This document shows positions 39,501 to 51,500 of a stretch of DNA of 64,000 bases, one piece after another; position 1 is the first letter of the stretch, and the number at the start of each line of letters is the position of its first letter. A program made the translations under genes and the position numbers. The notes beneath the pieces are model-generated. The model worked only from the letters and a program-made list of their open reading frames with translations. It ran no database searches and was not told the origin of the DNA. Origin of the DNA: Heliopora coerulea (taxonomy: Eukaryota > Cnidaria > Anthozoa > Scleralcyonacea > Helioporidae); the NCBI GenBank assembly GCA_030142905.1, contig JASJOG010000016.1, forward strand, positions 3,088,501 through 3,152,500, read 5' to 3'.

Positions 39501-42500
39501 GGTCGACTCTCTAATGGGTCTACATTTGGATGAAAATGATATCTCAGTTTCTCATCGTCTTCCCTGTAACAACTCTTACAGCGCCAGGATGAGTGACCGA
39601 ATGGTAGATCCTGCATCGCAAATCGCGAAGGTGATCGTGAAGTTTTTCGTAGAAAAACGAAGGAGCAGTTCTACAGAAAACGCAAGTTTCTCAAGGATAA
39701 AACAACGAAGGACTTTGGTTTACCGTGAATATCTGATAACAAGTTGTACGTGTAAGAGAGCTAGAGCCCAAGGAACTTTTCCAAAGACTGCTTGAAATTG
39801 AGGCGCAATAATGGTTTCAAGTTTGTCTGGACTCAACAAGGTTGTATATACCTGAGCAAGAAGAGACATTCTTGCAAGAATTGTAACTTCCAAAGATGAT
39901 TTGGAGAAGCTAGTACCTCCGAGATAAGTACATACAGTGTATTTAAATTGACATCTATCAATTGATACCTGTTATAGATGAGTTCGATATCCCATGCGGT
40001 ACCGGGGTAGAATCGTACCGTGGTATCCCTGCCTGTCGTGAAAGGCGACTAAAAGGGTTGGCGTGAGGATGGACATCCGGCCGCAAAACCCCCAGTCCCA
40101 ATATGAAAGATTCTGGAAAGAAGAAAATTCATGCTACGGCGTCCACGGTAATCGACGCACAGGGGCAACCCCCGGTTCCTGTGAAAAGTAAGCGAGGGGT
40201 ACCGCATCGGCTACGACGGCGGCTAAAGAAGCAAGTGTAAACTTTAAGAGTGGGAAGCTGGAATGTGGAAACAATGACTGGGAGAGGAAGGGAAGTTGTG
40301 GATGTGATGAAGCGCAGGAAGGTGGAGATACTACGTGTTCAGGAGACGAAGTGGAAGGGGAATTCAGCTCGACAAATGGGGAAATGGTTACAAACTACTC
40401 TATTCAGGCTGCAGCACGAAGGTTAATGAAGTTGGAATAATACTGAGCAAGAAAATGGCGGAGAAGGTGATAGAAGCTGAAAGACATTCGGACCGGATGA
40501 TAAGGATAAAGCTGAGCATAGGAAAAGAGCATGGAATGTGATATCTGTGTATGCGCCAAAGGGTGGAAGGCCATGGGAAGAGAAGGAGACTTTCGTGGAG
40601 GAGCTAGAAGAAACGATAAAAAAAGTACCTGGGAATGAAACAGTAACTGGGGGTGATTTTAACGCGCACCTGGGAGAGAGCAATGAGGATTACGCAGAGG
40701 AACATGGACAACACGGCTACGGCGACGGGAATGACGAAGGAGAGCTCTGGCTCTTCACCCAGTTTTAACTATTACTGGTGTAAACGCGTAAAAGATGCTT
40801 CGTTGGGAGAGGTTTTTTTCGAGTGATTGAAACTCGATAACGCAAGATTCTTTTCAGTACATTCACGTCGTTACTTTCAAAGCATAAACTGAAGCTTGGT
40901 CTCATTCTTTGTCAAGAAATTTGCCTTTGATGACGAAAAACTTATGTGTAAAGTATTCCGTGTTTCAATGAAGTCACAGAACGTAGTGAATTTTCCTCAA
41001 CTAATTACATTACCTTCAAAACTGTGTTAACTGTTTACCCACAACGCTTGTTATTTGAGCGGGGCCAGGTAATTTCAGCGGAACTAGGCCAGGGTAAAGT
41101 ATACCCGTTCACACTTGCAAAATTGAGGCCTAAACCAGCTACATTTGTACAGGAAATGAATGAAGGCCAGCTATTTTTGCTGGCCATGTTTTCGTGGCCT
41201 AGGCCATCCCCAGGTCAGGCCTAGGCGAGGTGAAACCCGTTGACACTATCAAAAATCTTGGCCCAGGTCAGGGTCAGGGCAGGCCATGGCCGCTAGCGTG
41301 AACTCGGCTTGAAGTGTCATTAGAGCCTTTCTACATAATCGTGATTCGGTTGGCTTGTGAATGCCTTTTATTTCACGATCTACGTCGTTGAACTGACATG
41401 ATGCTTCTTTTCCTTTTAGTCGACAATAAAGGCATTGTTTCTCCCTGTTCCTGTTTTATCTCTCGAAACTCAAAAACAGCCATGTCAGTACTACATAAAA
41501 TTACAGGAACCACTGAGTATTCTGATCAAATACAAATCAACGGTAACTCCGGATATTGTAAGCATATTTCTTTTATTGAACATCTTCGTTTCGCCTAGAT
41601 TTTAGCGATCATCATTAGCATTCCTAATGATGACTAAAACCTAGTCGAAATGTAGATGTTCAATTGAGAAATATTTTGTCAATATTCGGAATTGCCGTTG
41701 TTTTGTATTTCATCAGTATTACATATCGGGTCAAAATCGTTTAATTTTGACACTGTTGTTTTGTAGTCGTCTTCAATTTCAGATAAAGCATCAAAGATGT
41801 CAGTGGTTGCATCGCCGACGTACGTTAAAACTAAACCCCATTTAAGTTTTGAATCGAATCCTCTGAGACTGTCGAGAAGACTTTGAAATCGGTTAAGCCA
41901 TTTACGCCAGCGTTCTCGAACAGTTGAACGATCATGATGAAGATGAAATGGTACGAAGGGCGGTAATCCACTACGAGGCGCGCCAATGTTGAAGTTGTTC
42001 ATGGGATGTTGAATTGACTATAGATATGGACTTACACTTTACTGAGACGTTCCGTTTGAAGCTTGGGGAGACGGAATTTTTTTTTTTTTGTAATCAGTTT
42101 ATAATATCTTTACCAAAAACGGATTTATACTTTTATTACATCTATTTACTTCTACCACTCTACAAAGATCATATTAACAACATCGATATGTGCACTCTCT
42201 GTCATCTTGTACATGTTGGCTATTAATCAACTAGAAATAATTGTACGCAACAAACCCTAGCTCACCCTCCCAGTTTATCTCTCGAGATCCTGTATCAGCT
42301 GCGGATTAGCGGTATTTCGTGTGGTTATCCTCTTTTACAGTTCTCACTTAGTTCCTCTTACAGTAAGATCTTTTAATAGATGGCCAGAATCTCCTCCATA
42401 AAAATGGAGTATTCTCATTGGTTTGCCAGTCGTATTGCCTGTGGCATTACGGATTGGTTTGGATTGAATTTTTTTTATTTTTTATTTTTTTATTTATTGA

Positions 42501-45500
42501 TTCTATTTATTTTATTTATTGATTTTATTTATTTATTTATTTAATTTATTTATTTTATTTATTTATTTATTTTATTTATTTATTTATTTTATTTATTTAT
42601 TTATTTTATTTATTTATTTATTTTTTTATATTTTCTTTTTCATATTTTTTGTCTTAAAAAATTGCCTACAAACGTGTAAAGGGTGCTATGATAACGATTT
42701 ATACTAAATATTTAGCGGAAGGTACAAGACTCTGACTTTTGTGACGAAGATGAAGCGAATTACAAAACTGACGAATAACCAAAGAAAACATGAACGAATT
42801 ATGCAATCTTGCTGCTGGCCAAAAACGGGTAAATACGAAACACGAAAAACAATTTACAATAAGCAAATCTAATACAACTTTGTTAGTAAGAAAAACGAGT
42901 TGAGAGAAGGAGAAGACGTACCTTTTACGCTGTCAAACTATCTGCTTTGTTCGTCTTTGAAGGCGTAAAAAAAGAAAAACGCCGAAGCGTACAAACCCGT
43001 ACCCCTTACGGCTTTTCAATGAAACATTCACTTGACTCCCCAAGGAAAAACGTTCAAGGCCAAATTTGCTGAAAGAAGACAAGTTTAAGCTTTCCCGAAG
43101 AGTTTAAAATCTAGAAGAAAGCAGATGCTGATCGTATATGGAAAAGAAAATAATATTGGAGAGTGCATGTAGTCTCCCCAAGGGAAGAATGAAGTCGGGA
43201 AGCTAATTTCGAAAACTACTCAAAACATTGGCCTTCCTGGAAGATTAGCCAACCATTCCGATCGCAAAACTTGTATTTCAAGGTTTTTCAATTTTGACGT
43301 ACCTGGGAATTATTCAGCTGAACTAAGTGATTACCAAAACTTGAAAATTCTCGATTCATACAAATCACCTTTCGTTCAACATCAGCGAAGAATGTCGTTT
43401 GTTCTGAGTCGCTCAGCAATTGTCCGGACAACAAGCGCGAGCTTGAGTTCCTTCACGAGTTTGCTAGATATTCGTCAGAAAGAACCAAGTCAAAATCTCG
43501 CTGTGAAAAATGATAAGTTGGGCATATTCAATGGAGCTTAGTCTGACAACTGCTATTTCAATGTCCAAATCATGCATGTTTAAAACGGCCTCAAAAACTG
43601 AAATCAGTCGCAAGCTCCGACTCTTTTTAAAGAAAGCCATTTCATGAACTGGTGTTCAATTATTTACTGGCCTGAGTCATTAAATGATGTAAACAACTTT
43701 GTAAGTAGTCTGTAAAAGCGAAAAAAGAACGAGAGCATTATTCAATTCGATCTCTCGTTTCGTCAACATACCAGTCCCCGAGTTTGCACTCGGCAAACTT
43801 GGGTGTGCGGAATCCGTGGATATATACCTGTAAACAAATAAACCTAGAATTTTTTCCCGTACTCACCACACGTGTAAAAGGACTCCACGCACGTCGAGAT
43901 TAGTGCCCTGGCATTGCGCGAAGCGTGGTTGGCGAGGGGATTAATCCCATCGCTCAGAGCTTATATAACAGCTATGAAACACAACTATAATGGATTCCTA
44001 CAAAGGGCACTATAAACTAATGCTTCAGGTAAAGTTTTTAAAGTTATTCCTTTTCGAAAAACGAAAAGTGTGTGAACTGTCGTGCTTGAAACCTTAACAT
44101 TACTTACAATGCTAACGTTGGAAAAGGCTGATATGAAATGGCAAAACTTCAAATAAAATACTTTTTATAGTATTTGTCGTAAAATGGTATAGTATTTGGT
44201 TTAGTTTTGTTATGGATCTTTTTCAACGAAATCTTACGCGAAGAGTCACGAGCGAGTGGCGTAAAACAGCATTTACGAAACAGCACAACAAATACAAGGT
44301 TTGGTTTTGGCACTTATTTTAATTTTCAGGACAGATTTGTTCGTATTTTGTCAGTCGTTAAGTGGAATTATTCATAAACGTTTTTGTGTAAATCATGAAA
44401 ATTAAGAAAGTTTACTAGGGTACTTGTAAACGAGTTAATACCCGTCCATACTGCATTCATACCTTCAGTCCTCGAGTGTTGTGCCCCTGTGTGGCATAAT
44501 GTGATTCTAGAGTATTTGTCGAATGCCAAAAGGTATTTCAGAACACGTTTCTTTCCTGACGAAGGGCCTTTGCTCGAAATGTTGGAATTCTTTGAAATCA
44601 GTCACGGTAGCTATCAGCCTGTTAACTTTTTACCTTATTTATTACTGTCTACGCAGTATTCTATTCTTATATTTGTCTAATGAACTTGAGAGGGTACAAA
44701 AACGGGTGATAAGGACCCTTCGTTCGGAAAGCTGTTATAATTAAGCTCAGCCCTTGTCAGGTTGCTCACTACTTAGTGAAAGGCGTTTTTATTTGTTTAT
44801 AAAAACTTGTAATAAGATTTGTAAACCACAATCCCGTATTAATTATCTTGTACCCGAGACTAGAGCAAGCGTCCATGGCCGTTTCCTGCGTGATAGTCTT
44901 TGTTTCTTTCAAAATGTAGAACCGAAAATTTTAAGCGCAGTTTCTTTTTTTCGGCATGTGTGTGACCTGAGCGGAAGGTTGAAGGTTCGATCCCCGTCTG
45001 GGGCTCAGAAATCGTTTCTCTGAGGATATAGCTTGACGAACGTTCATCTATTAATCAAAAACAAATTACACGACTTGGAATTCAACCATTCTTCCGTTAA
45101 TTTTTTTTCATTTGCATCAACTTTCATTGCTACTTCTAGATTACTAATGTAAAAAAAAATCTAATTTTTGTAGCACAGGATAGAAAGATACGAACACGAA
45201 GCTAGAGTTTGCCTGATCGGTGAACTTACTGAGTTACACAAGTTCTCTCACTCCACTGTTAAGAAGCCAGAAGACCTTACGCCCAAAATCAGCGAAGTTC
45301 AGTTCGAAAACATTGGAAAACAAGTTGTGGCCAAGATTGCGGGAAGCAGTATGTGGTTCGTCCATGAAGTATCCATTGGAGATGATAAACAACTGGGTGT
45401 CGATCATATGAGATCTACGGAATCTGAAGTACAGGTTATAATGCCGAGATCCCATTTGTTACATTCGCAATCTGTTATTGTGAGAGTGAAAACACACTTC

Positions 45501-48500
45501 GAAAATTCGAAGTATATACCGGCAAAGACAGTACCCGCTAGAACAACGGTAAGAACTGTACGTTGTTTGCCAATCTTGTCTGTTTCGTTTGAAGTTAGTG
45601 TCTAATTATAGTTTACTTGTTTGTTGAATGAACATAAGAAATATGTGCGCATTGTCACGGCCGTGGAGCGCTTTAAGAGTTAGGATCCAAAGGCCAATGC
45701 TTTAACGTGAAGCACGTAGAGGGGGTCAGAGGCAACTTCAGTGGGAAATTTCTAAACGCAAGTCCTTTGAAATGGATCCAAATGCATCAAAAATTAACAA
45801 TCGATGTGAAAATTAGTACGTTAATGCCGTACGGACGCACTTCCCGTAAAGTAATCTTTGACTATCTGTATCACTGATCAATTTAGTCATAGGAAACCCT
45901 GAATATCGTCATGCTTCCTAGTATTTTTGTTTGATGCAGATCTTTTCCAGCGAAGTTTTAATGCAACAGGTCTTCTGTTCCTTCAGACTGTTCGAGAGAT
46001 TTATTTCCATTCCATCGATATGAACTCGGCCATACTCACTAGGAATACGGTGTACTCCAGATTTCCAACAATTGTACTGTAGTATACTCACGTATACCTA
46101 AATATATACCTATTGTTACCTCATGCCATACAGGTTCTTTATTGCCAGTGTAAAGATACCAGAACAATATGCAACAGTTTGCTCCAAACCTTTATTGTCG
46201 ATTGAGTTATTGAAACTCCAACAGTTTGTGTATGACTTTTCTCATATCTGACCTCGCTCTCTTAGTAACAGCAGCCACAATCATCATAATGTCTATATGA
46301 TGCGTTGTCACACACATCACAAAACTGAATACTGCTGACGTCAAAAAAGCTTGACAGTTTAACTATCTAACACTATCACTCATTCGTACCTAAATATATA
46401 CATACATAATTATATAATATAAAGTGTATATTTATTATAAAATAAAAGTGTATATTATGGTAACGACGGAGACTATAAATAATGGTGAATAGTCTTTTTT
46501 CGCAACCAGGTGAACTATAAGTCATATTTATAGGTAGTGCTACTCTGGTTTGGTGGCCAGCAAAAGGTAAATACAAGTTGCTAGAAGACATTTCTTAAGT
46601 GAAGATTAAAATAGAGTCACCAGGTATTTCCCTTAGATTTAGGGGTCACCGGATATCTTCCTGATAAATAAAAATTAAAACAAGGTAACTGGGTATCTCC
46701 CTTGAAATAAGGGTCACCAGATATCTCTCCAAGATTACTGCTAGAACACGGTAATGACCGAGATAAGATTATAAACTAAGATTATGAGACTAAAACAGGG
46801 TCACCGGATATCTCCCCAAGAAAGATATGGGGTCACCGGGTATCTCCCTGAGAACTAATACTAAACGGGGTCACCGGGTATCTCCCCAGAAATATAAAGA
46901 GGAAGGAAGAACAGTAGAAAGTCAACCGAGAAAGAAAAAGAGAAGGAAAATGCAAGTAATGTTTTCGAACAGCTAGAAGAATCTTTTTGTCTGGAAGTAT
47001 TGACTATGAGATTAGTCAATACTGTGTTTTACCCAACGTTTCGACACTCGCGTTACTGTGTCTTCATCAGGGGTTAGAATCGTCTGAAGTCGTACCCGTA
47101 TTTATAGCACCGCTAGCGTTTTCATGTTTTTTAATAAGATGTTTGTAAGCTTCTGGAAATAGATTCCCATCATCTCTATTTATGGCGTAATCCGTGCTAT
47201 TAATATGCCACGCTTCCAAGCAAATCCTTTGATGATAGTGAGGATTACATGAGATAATGGAAGCATTGTTCCATTCAATTTCGTGGGATGTTTTGAAGCT
47301 ATGGTCCGCTAGAGCTGAATTGGTTATCCGTTTTGCCGACAATGCGCTTTTGTGTTCTTTCAAGCGGGTTCCGAATTGCCGCTTCGTTTGTCCGATGTAG
47401 ACTTGTTCGCAATCCCGACAAGGAATGGAGTAAATCGTACCTTTCATTTGTTCTTTTCCAAGCTTGTCTTTCGGTTTCGGAAATATTTGCCCCAACGTTT
47501 TGTAAGGTTTAAGCGCCGTTTTTACATTGTATTTACCTAAGATTCTTTTGATTGGTTCATGAAGTTCCTTTAACATATGGTATTACTGCAAAGCCACTCG
47601 GTTCCGCTTCGCTGTCAGCATTGTTGATGGAGGAACTTTCGTTTGACAAGTTTTGCAGAAATTTCTGTGGGTAGTTGTTGTTCTTAAGAGCATTAAACAC
47701 ATGTTGAGTTTCTTTATGCTTTGATTTATTTGTGTTGGGTATCATCTTAGCCCGTTGTAAAAGGGTTTTTCCAACGGCTCTCTTGTGGGAGATTGGATGA
47801 TACGAGTTGAAATCTAGATATTTATCGGTGTGTGTTTTCTTGCGGTAAACTTCGGTATAAAGCGTTCCGTCAGAATTGTGTTTGATTAGGGTGTCTAAGA
47901 AGGTTATAGCAGAATCACTTTCATGTTCTACAGTGAAATCTATAGACGGTTCAATACTATTAACATGTGCTAGAAAGTGTGGAATTTCATGTTTTTTCAT
48001 GGCCGAGATGACATCATCAACGTATCTTTTCCAAAATGATGGTTTTATAGAGCTTGAGGATAGAGCTCGTTGTTCGACATCCTCCATGACCAGATTTGCT
48101 ATGACGGCGGAGACTGGTGAACCCATGGCAGTGCCAAAAACTTGACAATAGTGTTTACCGCGGAATAAAAAATTGGTTGAGGATAAGCAAAATTCTAAAA
48201 GTACCATTATGTCAGCAACAGCTAAAGGAGTTCTATCAGCGAGAGTTGTGTCATTAGAAAGGCGTTGTTCAGCGACTCTGATAGCAAGATCTACTGGTAT
48301 ATTCGTGAAAAGTGAAACTACATCAAATGAAACCAGTTCTTCATCATCCGTTAGTTTAATGTCCTTAAAATCTTTTGTTGATTCTCCCACATATAATCTG
48401 TCCAGCTATTTGGCTAACATCCTAGAACCTCTTGTTGGAAACACAAATTGTCATGTGAAAAACTCTTACGAATTTGCAAACTTTATTAAGGACATTAAAC

Positions 48501-51500
48501 TAACGGATGATGAAGAACTGGTTTCATTTGATGTAGTTTCACTTTTCACGAATATACCAGTAGATCTTGCTATCAGAGTCGCTGAACAACGCCTTTCTAA
48601 TGACACAACTCTCGCTGATAGAACTCCTTTAGCTGTTGCTGACATAATGGTACTTTTAGAATTTTGCTTATCCTCAACCAATTTTTTATTCCGCGGTAAA
48701 CACTATTGTCAAGTTTTTGGCACTGCCATGGGTTCACCAGTCTCCGCCGTCATAGCAAATCTGGTCATGGAGGATGTCGAACAACGAGCTCTATCCTCAA
48801 GCTCTATAAAACCATCATTTTGGAAAAGATACGTTGATGATGTCATCTCGGCCATGAAAAAACATGAAATTCCACACTTTCTAGCACATGTTAATAGTAT
48901 TGAACCGTCTATAGATTTCACTGTAGAACATGAAAGTGATTCTGCTATAACCTTCTTAGACACCCTAATCAAACACAATTCTGACGGAACGCTTTATACC
49001 GAAGTTTACCGCAAGAAAACACACACCGATAAATATCTAGATTTCAACTCGTATCATCCAATCTCCCACAAGAGAGCCGTTGGAAAAACCCTTTTACAAC
49101 GGGCTAAGATGATACCCAACACAAATAAATCAAAGCATAAAGAAACTCAACATGTGTTTAATGCTCTTAAGAACAACAACTACCCACAGAAATTTCTGCA
49201 AAACTTGTCAAACGAAAGTTCCTCCATCAACAATGCTGACAGCGAAGCGGAACCGAGTGGCTTTGCAGTAATACCATATGTTAAAGGAACTTCATGAACC
49301 AATCAAAAGAATCTTAGGTAAATACAATGTAAAAACGGCGCTTAAACCTTACAAAACGTTGGGGCAAATATTTCCGAAACCGAAAGACAAGCTTGGAAAA
49401 GAACAAATGAAAGGTACGATTTACTCCATTCCTTGTCGGGATTGCGAACAAGTCTACATCGGACAAACGAAGCGGCAATTCGGAACCCGCTTGAAAGAAC
49501 ACAAAAGCGCATTGTCGGCAAAACGGATAACCAATTCAGCTCTAGCGGACCATAGCTTCAAAACATCCCACGAAATTGAATGGAACAATGCTTCCATTAT
49601 CTCATGTAATCCTCACTATCATCAAAGGATTTGCTTGGAAGCGTGGCATATTAATAGCACGGATTACGCCATAAATAGAGATGATGGGAATCTATTTCCA
49701 GAAGCTTACAAACATCTTATTAAAAAACATGAAAACGCTAGCGGTGCTATAAATACGGGTACGACTTCAGACGATTCTAACCCCTGATGAAGACACAGTA
49801 ACGCGAGTGTCGAAACGTTGGGTAAAACACAGTATTGACTAATCTCATAGTCAATACTTCCAGACAAAAAGATTCTTCTAGCTGTTCGAAAACATTACTT
49901 GCATTTTCCTTCTCTTTTTCTTTCTCGGTTGACTTTCTACTGTTCTTCCTTCCTCTTTATATTTCTGGGGAGATACCCGGTGACCCCGTTTAGTATTAGT
50001 TCTCAGGGAGATACCCGGTGACCCCATATCTTTCTTGGGGAGATATCCGGTGACCCTGTTTTAGTCTCATAATCTTAGTTTATAATCTTATCTCGGTCAT
50101 TACCGTGTTCTAGCAGTAATCTTGGAGAGATATCTGGTGACCCTTATTTCAAGGGAGATACCCAGTTACCTTGTTTTAATTTTTATTTATCAGGAAGATA
50201 TCCGGTGACCCCTAAATCTAAGGGAAATACCTGGTGACTCTATTTTAATCTTCACTTAAGAAATGTCTTCTAGCAACTTGTATTTACCTTTTGCTGGCCA
50301 CCAAACCAGAGTAGCACTACCTATAAATATGACTATAAATAAGTTAACCACTCATTTCGCACAAACGTTTTTGCCTTTATTAAAGCTCTTCAGGTGCTAA
50401 CTAAATGTTGGGTGGCTTTGCTATTTACATTTATAGGTTCGGTGTATTTGGTTTTACGTCACACCATGCGTTATCATGTTACTGTTTTGTAAATTATGCT
50501 AATTTTATAAATTCCATTGCTACGACGTCATTTGATGCATTATCTAATCTAAGTGTATTTATATTTAGGATTTTCATACATGATATATGGCTAAAGTCTG
50601 AAAGTTCAAAAAATAAAACAAGTTTCTTTCCGGTGTAATTCTCTAGTTCGAATTTAAGTCAGGTTGAAGTAAAGTTACAATATCTCGTTCTTTGGATTCA
50701 CTGGTTTGTTACTGACGTGCAACAAGAAAAGAACAATTTATTTACAAACAAGAAAAGAAACTAAAGAGCTAAGATAACAACTAAGAAACGTTCAAAGCCT
50801 ATCTGTCTTCTTGACATTTTAAAGGCTGCGACTCTGACAACCCGTGACAAAAGATGAAAGTTCCACCAGTAAAGCGTTCCAACAACAACTGTTAACTCCT
50901 CAAACCAATGAGACTTGAATACACGTAACGATCTTGAACAGACGAGCCCACACTGAGGGTCGGAGCGAGTCGCGCTTATATAGTCTGTCCGTGAACAATG
51001 ACGTAATTTACGTAATTTCTAAAATAACTTAATGTACTATATTTAGTAGGAAGTATGACAGTGTTCATGACTCAAGTAATCTAGAAAGTTCTTAGAACAG
51101 CGTGAGTCAGCAGAATTACAATGTCAGCATGAGTAAGCAACATGACCAAGAAATAACTACGAAAAGTTTAAATGTTCTAGATTGTTCTTAGAGCGTGACG
51201 ACTGTCACGTAACAGGTTAATCGGTTTGAATTGTCGCATTGATATATCGGCGTTATCTTGAGATCGCCGCCGCTATAATTTTCTATGTGTTTGCTGACTG
51301 ATATACATCGATATTCCTCGTGGTTTGTTTGTTCTTTGTGTAGCTTAACTCGTTTTCGTAGATGCTCAGTTTGACCCACGTAAAAACTTTCACATTTTGA
51401 GCGCACAACAATGTAAATTATATTTCTAGATATGCAATTCACGGGAGACTTTATTTGCCAGACTTTGTTGTTCTTTAGTTTGATAGAGTTTCCTGTAATT

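Larger units (their letters stand above)
44440..44975 (+). pseudogene. Jockey/CR1-like LINE ORF2 C-terminus, split by an insertion
   Basis: Before the insertion: IPSVLECCAPVWHNVILEYL. After it: SNELERVQKRVIRTLRSES, then LSERRFYLFIKTCNKI. These are the EYxxPVW...LERVQKRxxR...RR blocks at the C-terminus of jockey/CR1-type ORF2. The insertion at 44526-44669 separates them cleanly. Confidence 0.75.
46521..50333. mobile_element. Penelope-like palindrome: two identical-looking inverted copies
   Basis: The left arm 46521-48368 and right arm 48486-50333 (1848 bp each) are inverted copies around a 117-bp spacer. The encoded proteins of the two arms are identical wherever both are open, and the flanks end at mirrored positions. 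Each arm is a PLE 3' half: RT, GIY-YIG, a hammerhead-like motif and a minisatellite, with 3' ends outward. A short ACTATAA at 46514-46520 and 50332-50338 may be the target duplication. An assembly artefact cannot be excluded. Confidence 0.9.

Noticed and set aside
32865..42230. Direct repeat near 32865 and 42150 as the gypsy LTR pair
   Set aside because: About 100 bp look alike, but I could not follow the similarity to TG...CA ends, and the first overlaps a LINE relic.
42519..42707. 62-codon frame of Phe, Ile, Leu and Tyr
   Set aside because: Pure translation of the TTTA microsatellite.
46610..46895. CRISPR-like array
   Set aside because: Units are degenerate, spacing is irregular, and the context is a eukaryotic retroelement.
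48173..48394. N-terminal extension of the RT frame at 48173-49297
   Set aside because: It is the antisense of the left palindrome arm read through the centre, so it is a by-product of the inversion and not part of the gene.
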